From NCBI GenBank assembly GCA_003427395.1, contig BFEA01000295.1, forward strand, positions 1,334,671 through 1,374,660: DNA of 39,990 nucleotides, given 5' to 3'. A program made the position numbers and the translations under genes. Positions 31,151 through 39,990 of this stretch are shown one piece after another. Below the pieces are notes generated by a model. It was not told the origin of the DNA. It saw only the letters and a program-made list of their open reading frames with translations, and did no database searches. This DNA is from Chara braunii. Taxonomy: Eukaryota; Streptophyta; Charophyceae; Charales; Characeae. Positions within the stretch are counted from its first letter, which is position 1; every line of letters starts with the position of its first letter.

Positions 31151-31189
31151 CAGGCCCGAAAGCAGGCTCGGTACCAGGGCGCCCTCCCT

Positions 31190-33030
31190 GAATTCAGTTT
31201 TTATTTTTTGAATTTTTTTTGTGTCAAACGAAAAGGGTTGTGTTCTTCACACACACAAAGGTCAAGCTATGGGCATAGGAGAAAGATGGACGGAGAAATC
31301 GAAATTTCTCTCTCCTCCCTTTATTTTTATTTTCGTTTTTTTTCCCTTTTGTGTCAAGTGAAAAAGGTTGCGCTGGTCACACACAAATGCGTAGCAATGG
31401 GTAGGGGAAAAAGAGAGGGGCAGAGATTGAGATTTTTTTTCCCTCCCTCCATTTATGTTTTCTGTTTTTATTTTATGTTTTTTTGTGTCAAGCGAAAAAG
31501 GTTGTATTGTTCTCCCACACAAAAGCAAAGCTATCGGTAGGGGAGAAAGTGAGAGGGAGAGATCGATATCTCCCTCCCCTTCCAACGTTCATGTTTTATT
31601 TTAATTTTTTTTTGTTAAGCGAAAAAGGTGGCCTTGTTCACACACACAAAAGCCAAGCTATAGGTACGGGAGAAATAGAGGGGTATGATATCTCCCTCTC
31701 TCCTCCCTCCATTATTGTTTTCGGTTTGTTTGTTTTTCCTGTGTCAAGTGAAAAAGGTTGTGATGGTCACACGCACCAAGCGAAAAAAAACTGCACTATT
31801 CACACACACAAATAACAAGTTTTAAATAGGAAAAAAAAAAGAGGGGGAGAAATTATGATTTCTCTCTCCTCCTTTTTTTTTTTTTTTTTTTTTGGCAAAC
31901 GAAAAAGGATGTGTTGGTCACACAAATAAAGGCTAAGTTACGGGTAGGGAAGAAAGAGGGGGCACATATCAAGATCTCTCTCTTCTTCCTTCACTTTTGT
32001 GTTCGATATTTTTATTTCTTTGTCAAGTGAAAAAGATTGCGCTGGTCACACACAAATTCCTAGCAATGGGCAAGGGACAAAGAGAGGGGGAAAAATCGAG
32101 ATTTTTCTCCTCTCCCTACATTCAATTTTTTTTTTCAAATGAAAAGATTGCATTGTTCACACACACAAAGGTCAAGCTATGTGTAGGAGAAAAAGAGAGG
32201 GGGAGACCTCCCTCCATTTTTTTTTTTTTTTTTTTTTTTTTTAATGTCTCAAGCGAAAAAAGTTGCGCTGGTCACGCACCAGTGTCTAACAATGGGTAAG
32301 GCTGAAGAAAAAAAAAAAGAGGGATCGAGATCTCTCTCTTCTCCCTCCATTTTTTTTATTTATTTATTTTTCAAGCTGAAAAGGCTGCGTTGTTCATACA
32401 CAACAAACCCTCGCTATGGGTAGGGGAGAAAGAGAGAGGGAGAGATCGAGATCTCTGGCCCCTCCCTCCATTTATGTTTTTTTTTTTTTTTTTTCAAGTG
32501 AAAAATGTGCGTCAGTCATACACAAGGACCTAGTCATGGGTAGGGAAGAAAGAGGAGGGAAGAGATCGAAATTTATCTCGTCTCCCTCTATTTTTGTTTT
32601 CGTTTTTTTATTTTTTATGTCAAACGAATGTTGCGCTCCTCGCACACATCAAGGTCTAGCTATGGGAAGGGGAGAAAGAGAAGGGGAGGGGATCCAAATT
32701 TTTCTCCCCTCCCTACATTTATTTTAATTTTTGTTGATAATTCGAAATACGCTGCGTTGTTCGCACACCAAGGCCTAGCTACGGGCAGTGCAAAAAGAGA
32801 CTCTCACCTCCTTCCACTTCTTTTTTTTTACTTTTTTTTTTTTTTTCGGCATGCGAAAAAGTCAGCGTTGTTTGCACACAACAACGAATAGCTATGGGTA
32901 GGGCAGAATGAGAGTTATCCCCCCGTTAACTCCTTTTCTCCAATTTTGTTTGCTAATTTCTTTTTTTTTGCATGCGAAAGAGTCGGTGTTGTTCTCAGGG
33001 CCTTCCTATGGGTGGGGAAGAAAGAGAGTC
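31190..33030 (+). repeat. Tandem array of T-units, about 15 copies, plus orientation
   Basis: Same unit as 10490-12430 but on the plus strand: poly-T, gtcaagcgaaaaaggttgcg, ttgttcacacacacaaaggt, caagctatgggtaggggaga, a purine run, agatcgagatctctc, pyrimidine run, ctccctccat, poly-T. The motif gggtaggggagaaag recurs about every 115-135 bp (near 31270, 31400, 31535, 31665, 31945, 32065, 32418, 32540, 32662, 33012). Late units (32720-33030) are the most diverged. Confidence 0.85.
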
Positions 33031-33049
33031 GGAGAGATAGATGTTTGTC

Positions 33050-33240
33050 TCCAGGACGTTGATCGTCGATGGTCGGGCGTCTCTGGGACACCAGACCAGC
33101 GATGGTCCGGCGTCTCTGGGACGCCAGACCATCGATGGTCCGGCGTCTCGGAGATGCCTGACCATCGATGGTCCGGGGGACACAACACCTCTGCATCCCA
33201 TCCCATCGCATGGTCCACCATCTTGGCGACGCTGAACCAC
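33050..33240. repeat. 36 bp palindromic tandem array, copy A
   Basis: Units of about 36 bp contain GACGCC-A-GACCATCGATGGTC-C-GGCGTC (best at 33120-33147), a 28 nt palindrome with a single mismatched pair. About four units, then gcatcccatcccatcgcatg and ttggcgacgctgaaccacc, then a CT tract. No spacers between units. Confidence 0.85.
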
Positions 33241-33242
33241 CA

Positions 33243-33243
33243 A

Positions 33244-33321
<78 letters not shown>

Positions 33322-33322
33322 N

Positions 33323-33358
<36 letters not shown>
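33243..33358. repeat. Compound (CT)n-(TA)n microsatellite
   Basis: About 39 CT units to 33321, one N at 33322, then about 17 TA units. The N marks an unresolved boundary. Confidence 0.95.
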
Positions 33359-33360
<2 letters not shown>

Positions 33361-33364
33361 CGTC

Positions 33365-33485
33365 GCTTGTCCTGATCGAAAAAGGTTGCGTTGTTCATAT
33401 GCACCAAGGTCTAGTTGTGGGTAGGGGAGAAAGAAAGGGGAAGAGATCGAGATCTTTCTCCCCTTCTTTTCTTTAATTTCTTTTT
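33365..33485 (+). repeat. Solitary T-unit
   Basis: gatcgaaaaaggttgcgttg, ttcatatgcaccaaggtc, gggtaggggagaaagaaagg, gagatcgagatctttctccc: a T-unit in the same orientation as the 31.2-33.0 kb array, lying between the two 36 bp palindrome arrays. Confidence 0.75.
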
Positions 33486-33604
33486 GTTTGTTTGTGTTAG
33501 GCATGCGATAAGTATGCGCAGCTCACACACACAACAGTCTGGCCACATAGAGGGAAACAAACGAGGGGGAAAGACCGAGATTTTCTTTGTTAGTCCCTCT
33601 CCAT

Positions 33605-33853
33605 GCCGCACCATCGATGGTCCGGCGCCTCCAGAAAGTCAGACCATCGATTGCCCAGCGTCTCCAGGACGCTTGACCGTTGATGGTCCGACGTCTTCGG
33701 GACGCCAGATCATCGATGGTCCGGCACCTTCGGTCCGCTAGACCATTGATGGATCGGCATCTCCGGGACACCAGGCCATTGATGGCCCGGCGTGTTTGGG
33801 ACCCCCCTTGCATCCCATCCCGTCGCATGGTCCGGCGTCTTGGCGACGCTGGA

Positions 33854-33857
<4 letters not shown>
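33605..33857. repeat. 36 bp palindromic tandem array, copy B
   Basis: About six diverged units of the 36 bp palindrome (accatcgatggtccggcgcc at the start; agatcatcgatggtccggca near 33710). Then the same trailer as copy A: gcatcccatcccgtcgcatg, ttggcgacgctggaccac, and a CT tract. The whole module (array, trailer, CT tract) is therefore duplicated. Confidence 0.8.

Positions 33858-33922
<65 letters not shown>
33858..33922. repeat. (CT)n microsatellite
   Basis: About 32 CT units. It is followed by one more palindrome unit at 33923-33965 (acgtcggaccctcgatggtc, tggcgtctctgggacgc). Confidence 0.95.
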
Positions 33923-33925
<3 letters not shown>

Positions 33926-33980
33926 CGTCGGACCCTCGATGGTCTGGCGTCTCTGGGACGCAGTCCGTTGATCTTATAAG

Positions 33981-34676
33981 TTGCAGACGTTTGGCCAAGC
34001 TATTCTAAACAGTGCGATTTTTGTTGGCTCGCCACATGATGGAGGGAGCGCAGGTGACCAACTACACAGTTTATTGAATAAGACTAAATGTGGCGGGGTG
34101 GTAGAGAAGTCGGAACCTATCTTGAAGTTTAATCTTCTGTCGCGATCGCTATCGAACACGATGCCCAACTGCTCTACTCCAGGTCGGACGAGAGGGGAAG
34201 GTCCGATGGAAACTTCGTGTTCACGTCATGCTGCTAGCAACGAACTTCCAGAGGATTCAAAGGAGACAGAAGATGAGTTTGCACCTAGGCAACATGTGGT
34301 TGAGAGATTTGCAGAAGGCAATGAAGGACACGACGAAGATGAAAACGAAGACAGTGGTGACGATCACAAGTAGGAAGGCAGCGACGGTGACGAGCAAGAA
34401 GGTGGCAACGAAGAGGAAGCCGGTGAGGAACCTCTTGGCCTAGAAGACGACGACGATGATGAGAGAACTGGCAAGGGGGCTGACAAGATTGAAGACAGCT
34501 ACGAAGGGGGGAACGAAGGGGAATAGGACGGTGGCAATGAACGTGGAGCGGATAACAGTGAGTCTCATAAATGCACCGACAGTCAACGACTCGGCTTAAG
34601 AGACGAAGGTGTCCTGATCGACACACAGAGATTAGTATGCTCGTGTAAAAAAAAATAAAAGGCGAGCGTGCTGTGA
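33981..34676 (+). pseudogene. Acidic coding-like frame, segment 1 of the 34-38 kb region
   Basis: A single plus-strand frame begins within the palindrome trailer. From about 34085 on it reads as protein (for example GGVVEKSEPILKFNLLSRS), turning into a long Glu/Asp/Gly-rich acidic region (HDEDENEDSGDDHK, GLEDDDDDERTGKGAD). It contains TAG at 34371 and 34524 and TAA at 34656 and ends at TGA 34674-34676. The composition is the same before and after each TAG, so these codons do not mark a coding boundary. No catalytic domain. The start is uncertain. It could be the N-terminal acidic part of the larger protein that follows, possibly an element-encoded protein. Confidence 0.4.
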
Positions 34677-34840
34677 AACAAAGTTGATTTCACAGTTGAC
34701 AAAAGACCAGGTACCCGATGAACAAACCGTGATTCTATGCACGCTGTTCTCTGTGCACATTGTATGATTGTATGAAATAATGGTCTTTCTCAACCCGAGC
34801 AATAACGAGGTCTAAACTGCACGGGTTGACAAAAGACATA

Positions 34841-35482
34841 TGAGAGAAAAAGAAGGCGAAAATTCCTGTTGAGAAAACGAACAATGTGATGAAACGCTTT
34901 CGGGGTGTCGATGAGGCAAAGTTAGGAAATGTGAATGTTGAGGGGTACAAGATGATGACTGGAATGTACATGGAAATTGTTTCTGTATGAGATAATAGAA
35001 ACAGTCCACTAGTTGAAGGATAAGCTTCAACGAGTAAGCGCAAATGCACATCATATACTTTGGGATATGTGGAAGTGTAATATAACATATCTTTCTGTCT
35101 ACATGGCACCTTTAGACGGACTACAACCAACAGAGGATTTGAACCGTGCAGTGAAGAAGTTGAGTTGTCACCTTGCGGTGCTGAATTTGGCTTCGAACAA
35201 GAATCTGGATTTATGAACGGAGCAGAGGTTTGTGAAACTTCAACAAATGATGACGGCTTTATGTGTGACGCATTGGACACTCATCATTTTTAGCGAACTG
35301 AAAGGCGATGACTCAATTTTAAGGAACATCTTCAGGTGGGGGCTGTGAAAGTTCTTCCGAGCCGTGTGCGGTGGCAGCATGGCACACAACCATTCTCGTG
35401 TGTTCTCGTTGGAATTTTTTTTTTCAGTAACCACAACTCGATGACAATTGTGTTGCACGACAAAAACAATTGTCTCATCTAA
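34841..35482 (+). pseudogene. Coding-like frame, segment 2
   Basis: The plus frame starting at 34841 carries KRFRGVDEAKLGNVNVEGYK and later CSEEVELSPCGAEFGFEQE, then RWQHGTQPFSCVLVGIFFFS near 35370-35430. In-frame stops: TGA 34988, TAA 35021, TAA 35078, TAG 35291, TGA 35309, TAA 35480. An alternative frame (35013-35216) is also open but less protein-like. Family unrecognised. Because two TGA codons also occur, this segment looks decayed under any code. Confidence 0.3.
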
Positions 35483-35501
35483 GCGTGATAATGTGTTTTT
35501 T

Positions 35502-36260
35502 TACATTGCCTGCAAGGAGGAGATGTTCATTCGGTGCACACAATAACATATCGAGATAGCCGACGGAGATAAAGTTGTTTATGGAGTCTAGGAAAGAGAG
35601 TCAACAAAGATTAAAGAGTTGTGTAATTTGTATTCATGGTTTTCAAAGGAATGGGAGCGTATGCTTCTTCTTAGCAATGTCCAAGCTAGGTCAGTTTGGG
35701 ACTTGCTTCGATCCAGCCGTCATATAGTGGCATGTAACGGATTGTCCACCATGGTCGAATATTGTTCAGCGTTTATTAATCACTTTATCTGTAATCCGAA
35801 AAGTCGTTGTCATTTCGAGCAATCCAAAACTCAGCATTGGTCAGACCGAGACATGTTTCTAAAAATAGGAAAGAAGAGAGAGTCTTTATTGAAGTACTTG
35901 TTCTGCAGTGCTCTTGATAACCGAACCGAGACAGATTATGTTGCGCAAGAAATCATTGTTCTCCAACACCTCCAGCGGTACTACAACGTCAAGATTTGTG
36001 CGATTGAGATATTTTTGGCATGTCACGAAGACTTGCGGTTTGAAAGAAAAATAAACTAAATCGACACTAGGATTTAAAACAAAGTGTTAGAGTATGAAGA
36101 TTATTTCGATATAATGGACAGTGAGGAGGATACAGAGGATGACGAGATTGACATCTAGTTGCCTGATGCAAGAGAGGATGCAACCGACAAAGACATGCGT
36201 GTCGGGTTCTTGTCGGGGGAGGAGCCGGTGGTGGGTGAAACCGGGGGAGCGACAGTGGTC
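35502..36260 (+). pseudogene. Coding-like frame, segment 3
   Basis: This frame begins near YIACKEEMFIRC, runs through ELCNLYSWFSKEWERMLLLS and ETDYVAQEIIVLQHLQRYYN to FLACHEDLRFERKIN. It then passes two TAA codons (36057, 36075) into an acidic stretch (EYEDYFDIMDSEEDTEDDE), a TAG (36156) and GFLSGEEPVVGETGG. Earlier in-frame stops are TAA 35544 and TAG 35589. There is no TGA in about 250 codons. Tryptophan, tyrosine and cysteine content and lack of repeats support real coding history. Function not recognised. Confidence 0.4.
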
Positions 36261-36284
36261 AGTTGCAAGATCACCAAAGTCACA

Positions 36285-37954
36285 CAAACACATACATCAT
36301 CTGCGGGAGATGTTACGGAGGCAAGCACTTCAAAATGGAAAGACAAGCGCGGCGCTCCAGAGCTTCCAACGCTGGTGGGGCGAATATTAGAACACGTACT
36401 GGAAATGACAACAGATAAGCACGCGCATCGTCGTCATGACATTGTGGGGCCCGGGAGGATGAAATGGATTTGGAGGATAATCCATTGTTCCACGTGCCAG
36501 ACGACAAGGACAAAGATCTAACTCTTGAAGATGAAGTTGAAATTCACATTTAGGAGAGCAAAGAAGAACCTCAATTTTTTGACACCAAATATATGGAGAC
36601 CAAAGTTTACAGATGGGGTCATCACATCGTATGTCATCTGGGTCTATTTAAGCCATGTGTGGTTGATGGCAAATAGCATATGACTATCTGAGTGGGAGAG
36701 AAGTTGATATCTAAAAAGAAACTGAATAGGAGTAAGTTTTATGACACTGCAAAAGTGCAGTTGTTCATGCGCGTGCTCTAGGCAAATAAGGGTGCAGGAG
36801 AGCAAGCAATCAATGAAAAGGTTAACTCTCTTTTTGAAGCTTTGCTTGAAAACAATATTCTGGATTATGTTGTTGTTTACTACGAAAGAAAAACAAGTCT
36901 TTCACGACAATAAATCAGATCGACAATGAAGTGTCGTGAAACGAAACATTTATACGAAAGTGGCATATTGATGGGGTGCAATCAAGCCATGAAAGAGAAT
37001 ATGAGACATAATTTTTTTTTTTGTGAGATAAGCCGAGGAGCTGGACAGGAGAGTATTGTTAAAAATGAAAAGCATCAATGGAAAGACGACGAACTTGAAG
37101 AAGAGGCAACTCGCAAGGCATTACTCAATGATCTGCGAAAATTGTTGATTTATAAGGGCATTAGTGTGGTGGCAGGGGCAAAGGCGACGATACTAAGATG
37201 TGGTGGGAAAAGTGTAAAAAACACCAAGGAACAGGGGGAAAAGGAGGTCACAGCCAACGAGGAGGTGCGTCTTACTACAGAGTATCTGGGAGTGTCACAA
37301 CTGAAGGCAGTACAAATAATAGTAGTGACAACAGGTACAAGTGAAGATACATATTGCCATAGGAATACAGCATTGGTCCACAATGAAGTATAGACGCGTG
37401 ACACCTCATCGAAATAAGTGTCAAAAGGTTTCGAAGACCCAAAGCCCTCTGTCTACAAAGGCATATTGTCCCATAAAGGACGCACTAGTTTGGAGCACGA
37501 TGCAGGAGATTCAACAATATTCGAAAAAGCGAGTCTGACCGACATGATTGAACATGTTGCAGATAACAGAGATGAGGGAAACAAACTTGCGCACATGGAA
37601 TGTATTGGTTCAAACTCACGGATAGCCCCCGACACAATGAAGATCGAAGATAGTGGTGGTTCAGAGGAAATTTGTGTAGCACCCGATGAAGAGGAAGTTG
37701 AGGCGGATACGAAGCTCCAACACAAAATGGACGCGAGCGGCGAGGATGGATTGGAAATTTCCTGTCGTGATCGATCAAACAGCAATGACGAAAATATGAT
37801 AGACTTGATCAAGCAATCAGGTGAGAAGGAAGAAAGAGAGTTGTCATCTGCGGAGCCAAAACAAAGAGAGCATGTTTTGCATGATTGGAGTGAGGGAAGC
37901 ACGAAAGGAAAAAGAGAAATGAGGTGTGCAGCGTTCAAAGAGAGGCAGGGATAA
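36285..37954 (+). pseudogene. Coding-like frame, segment 4 (C-terminal)
   Basis: A third phase takes over near 36285 with YIICGRCYGGKHFKMER, a zinc-knuckle-like C-x2-C-x4-H lacking the last Cys. It stays coding-like for about 550 codons: acidic (EDEMDLEDNPLFHVPDDK), then helical (NEKVNSLFEALLENNILDYV; DDELEEEATRKALLNDLRK), then a Glu/Ser-rich end, stopping at TAA 37952-37954 just before GT microsatellite sequence. In-frame stops are TAA 36416, TGA 36437, TAG 36551, TAG 36674, TGA 36689, TAG 36779, TAA 36911, TAG 37391, TAA 37415. From 36692 to 37951, 420 codons, there is no TGA and no frameshift. Family unrecognised; an element-encoded protein is my guess. Confidence 0.45.
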
Positions 37955-38003
37955 AAAAACACCATAGCACACATGTGTATGCACATGCGTATGTGTTGCA
38001 GTA

Positions 38004-38007
<4 letters not shown>

Positions 38008-38073
<66 letters not shown>
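38008..38073. repeat. (GT)n microsatellite
   Basis: About 32 GT units with one interruption near 38041. Cys/Val frames and Thr/His frames over it are artefacts. Confidence 0.95.
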
Positions 38074-38076
<3 letters not shown>

Positions 38077-38254
38077 ATGATGTGTGCATGCAAATGAGTA
38101 TATAAAGGACAGATTGATGAATAGTGTCAAAATGCTTGTGGTAATTTAACAGCACAAAACGATAATGCTTTTAAGATTTGACTCTTAGCAAATAGAGCGT
38201 GATTTTGTAAATAAGGGTGATAGAGTGCGCATATACGAAAATTGTTGAGTTCCA

Positions 38255-38257
<3 letters not shown>

Positions 38258-38340
<83 letters not shown>

Positions 38341-38346
38341 TGTGTT
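38258..38346. repeat. (GT)n microsatellite, second tract
   Basis: About 43 GT units with a few interruptions. Confidence 0.95.
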
Positions 38347-38459
38347 AGTATGCGATGGGTGTGTAAACACGGTTATCCCGTTTGTACTGGGAGGGGGGAC
38401 CATATCGACGTCCGCAAAAGTTAGCAACAGGATAGAGCTTTATGCCAATTAGTCTCTTA

Positions 38460-39840
38460 TTATTAAGGAGGCAAACCTTTCAATATGCCATAGGGGAAGT
38501 GGGTGGGGGGTCAGGGTGGTGAGGATTAGGTAGAGAGCTATTAGGAGATTATTAGGTTATAAAGTTTTAGAGCCGGCAAGATTAAAAGTCGAAGGGGGGG
38601 TGCATGCCCTTAAGCGCGCTTTTCACCGCCTAACACCCATAGCAACTCATCAGAAGGGTTAGCTTAATAAAGGTTCCTGTTAGGAATGGGGGGGGGGGGG
38701 CAGGGAGGTTAAAAAAGCTGGTCGTCGGGGGTTTTGCGTTGATGTAACATAGGCATAAAGGGGAGAGAAAAAAAAGTTGTTAGCAATTCATACCTGAGCA
38801 GTCATGGTGAGTGTCGCTGGGAGATCAGTCGTCGTCATAGCACAATTGGTGGTCGTTCAGTGTGTTATCAGGTGGTGGTGTGCCAAACCGAATCCAGGTA
38901 GACAGATCAGTTCGTGAGCTGGAGTGCTCGTGCGAGGAGGGAGCTAGAGAGGACTTGTGGTAAGAGATAAGGGAGGCTGGAATATGCAAGTTGGCGCAGG
39001 TGCGCAGGAGCACAAGCAAGCAAGCAATTGTAGTCACGACCGTTCTCTAGGGTATCTATTGCATCCAAGAGGAGGATAGGGGAGAGCATGTCATGAATGT
39101 ATATCGTAGTTTGTCGTACTGTAGGCTAGGATTAGAGGAAGTACGTGGTCAGGGATAGGATGGGGGTGGGGTAGCGGCTGCATCTTGGGGGGAAGGGGAG
39201 ATTTCATGTGTGCATGAGAGCGGGGGGTAAACCATTTGTGAGTCTGTTTTAGGGGGAGAGGGGAATCGCAGCGAGCAAAAGGGAATTTTTTTTCCGTACC
39301 ACAGTGGAGGGGTAGTGCCAACCAATGTGACAGTTGCTGTGGGGGAGGGTATGATGTAATCGATGTGGGTAACCCAATGGTGATGGAGTCTGGTTGTTGA
39401 GTATTGGTTGTCTCTTTGTGAATCAGTTCACGTAGTGGCGTGAATCTATTTTTGTCGTCTAGGGAGGAGGACCGACTATGGAGGAAGTCGGGAGTGTCAC
39501 ATCTGGTTCGAATGTTTCGTGTGTGTTTGTTTTCTGGCACGGCAGGAGTGTCGTTTCGGAGTGATGTTTTTGTCTGGTGGCATTTCGATAGTGATGCGTT
39601 TTGTTTTTTTGAAAAGACGTTTCTTGGGAGGGGGGATAATTTGAATCGTTTTTCGTCAATCTTTTTACTTTTGTTTTTGCCTCACGGCATCTAGTGGACC
39701 CATAACCGATATGTGTGGTGTTGTTGTGTGGTATAAAGGTGTGTGGTTAATTAAATGTATATTGATGGCATTGTATTTCCAAGGTGGGGGTTTGCCTTCC
39801 AGTAGGTTATCTCCAGGGTTATATGTGGGAAGGGTACTTT
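38460..39840. other. G-rich stretch without a supported gene
   Basis: Several G runs, including 12 G at about 38690-38701 and gtgggtggggggtcagggtg near 38500 (G-quadruplex potential). Frames on both strands are short and without motifs. Confidence 0.4.
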
Positions 39841-39854
39841 TTATCATAAGGCCG

Positions 39855-39857
<3 letters not shown>

Positions 39858-39922
<65 letters not shown>
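39858..39922. repeat. (TA)n microsatellite
   Basis: About 32 TA units directly left of the 57 bp repeat, like the TA tract beside copy 2. Confidence 0.95.
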
Positions 39923-39925
<3 letters not shown>

Positions 39926-39933
39926 TCACAAAC

Positions 39934-39990
39934 AGAACTGCCCGGTAAACCGTAGGCAGAGAGAGAGAAGAGGACAACAAACGAGGGGCT
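39934..39990 (+). repeat. 57 bp repeat, copy 3, ending on the last base of the window
   Basis: Identical to 16253-16309. Preceded by tatcatcacaaac, matching the flank of copy 2 on the other strand. The window stops exactly at its final base, so whether a hammerhead follows, as beside copy 1, cannot be seen. Confidence 0.9.

Noticed and set aside
33050-33965. 36 bp palindromic repeats as a CRISPR array
   Set aside because: Units are directly contiguous with no spacers, no cas genes, and the setting is eukaryotic.
35137-35155. B-box-like gaggatttgaaccgtgc as a tRNA on the minus strand
   Set aside because: Lies inside a coding-like frame, with no cloverleaf arms around it.
37985-38430. Cys/Val-rich and Thr/His-rich frames
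   Set aside because: Translations of GT/CA microsatellites.
38640-38670. actcatcag as a second hammerhead core
   Set aside because: On the minus strand CTGATGAG is followed by a GAAA, but no stem II pairing and no cleavage-side stem could be formed.

Overview
This is a repeat-dominated eukaryotic nuclear contig. The grounds are: several unrelated satellite and minisatellite arrays, long poly-A/T, CT, GT and TA microsatellites, a decayed gag-bearing LTR-type element, a decayed Ulp1-type peptidase gene, consensus splice-donor motifs, and no bacterial-style gene packing. No intact conserved housekeeping gene was recognised. The species cannot be named from the sequence; a plant or algal lineage is a guess. 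It is a draft assembly: a 16-base N gap at 16237-16252, many single N calls at about 4349-8009, and an untrimmed Nextera junction adapter at 19769-19806.

Layout. 1-8838: two near-identical ~700 bp direct repeats (1-701 and 8136-8838) bracket a minus-strand element with unrecognised broken frames (6438 to 2970), a gag-like broken frame (3025 to 1644) and a cluster of foldback hairpins (1141-1640). 9000-10330: GC-rich degenerate minisatellites. 10490-12430: tandem array of a ~120-165 bp unit (here the 'T-unit'); the same family returns inverted at 31190-33030, with single units near 13055 and 33365. 12430-16200: mostly unannotatable sequence with small duplications. 16253-16813: 57 bp inverted repeats around a ~560 bp segment that carries, on the minus strand, a complete type III hammerhead ribozyme fold. 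17177-18526: decayed (or differently coded) Ulp1/C48 cysteine peptidase plus a downstream CxxC...CxxC segment. 19769-19806: adapter. 19985-22400: dispersed repeats. 22750-26150: three consecutive satellite blocks with 172, 91 and 90 bp periods. 26900-27790: 53-54 bp minisatellite. 28560-29590: tRNA-like and splice-like signals. 29798-30391: 44 bp perfect inverted repeat. 33045-33965: two copies of a 36 bp palindromic array, each followed by a CT tract. 33981-37954: a long plus-strand coding-like region in four segments. 37990-39933: GT and TA microsatellites and plain sequence. 39934-39990: third copy of the 57 bp repeat, ending exactly on the last base of the window.

Three points stand out. 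First, the hammerhead ribozyme fold and its 57 bp companion repeat. Second, across the Ulp1 and 34-38 kb frames I count about 25 in-frame TAA/TAG codons against about 4 TGA, with very few frameshifts. That is either an odd decay pattern or TAA/TAG being read as sense, as in NCBI code 6. The LTR-like element has in-frame TGA as well, so the case is open. Third, the adapter shows that the join at 19.77 kb must not be trusted for long-range layout, although shared repeat families on both sides indicate one source genome.
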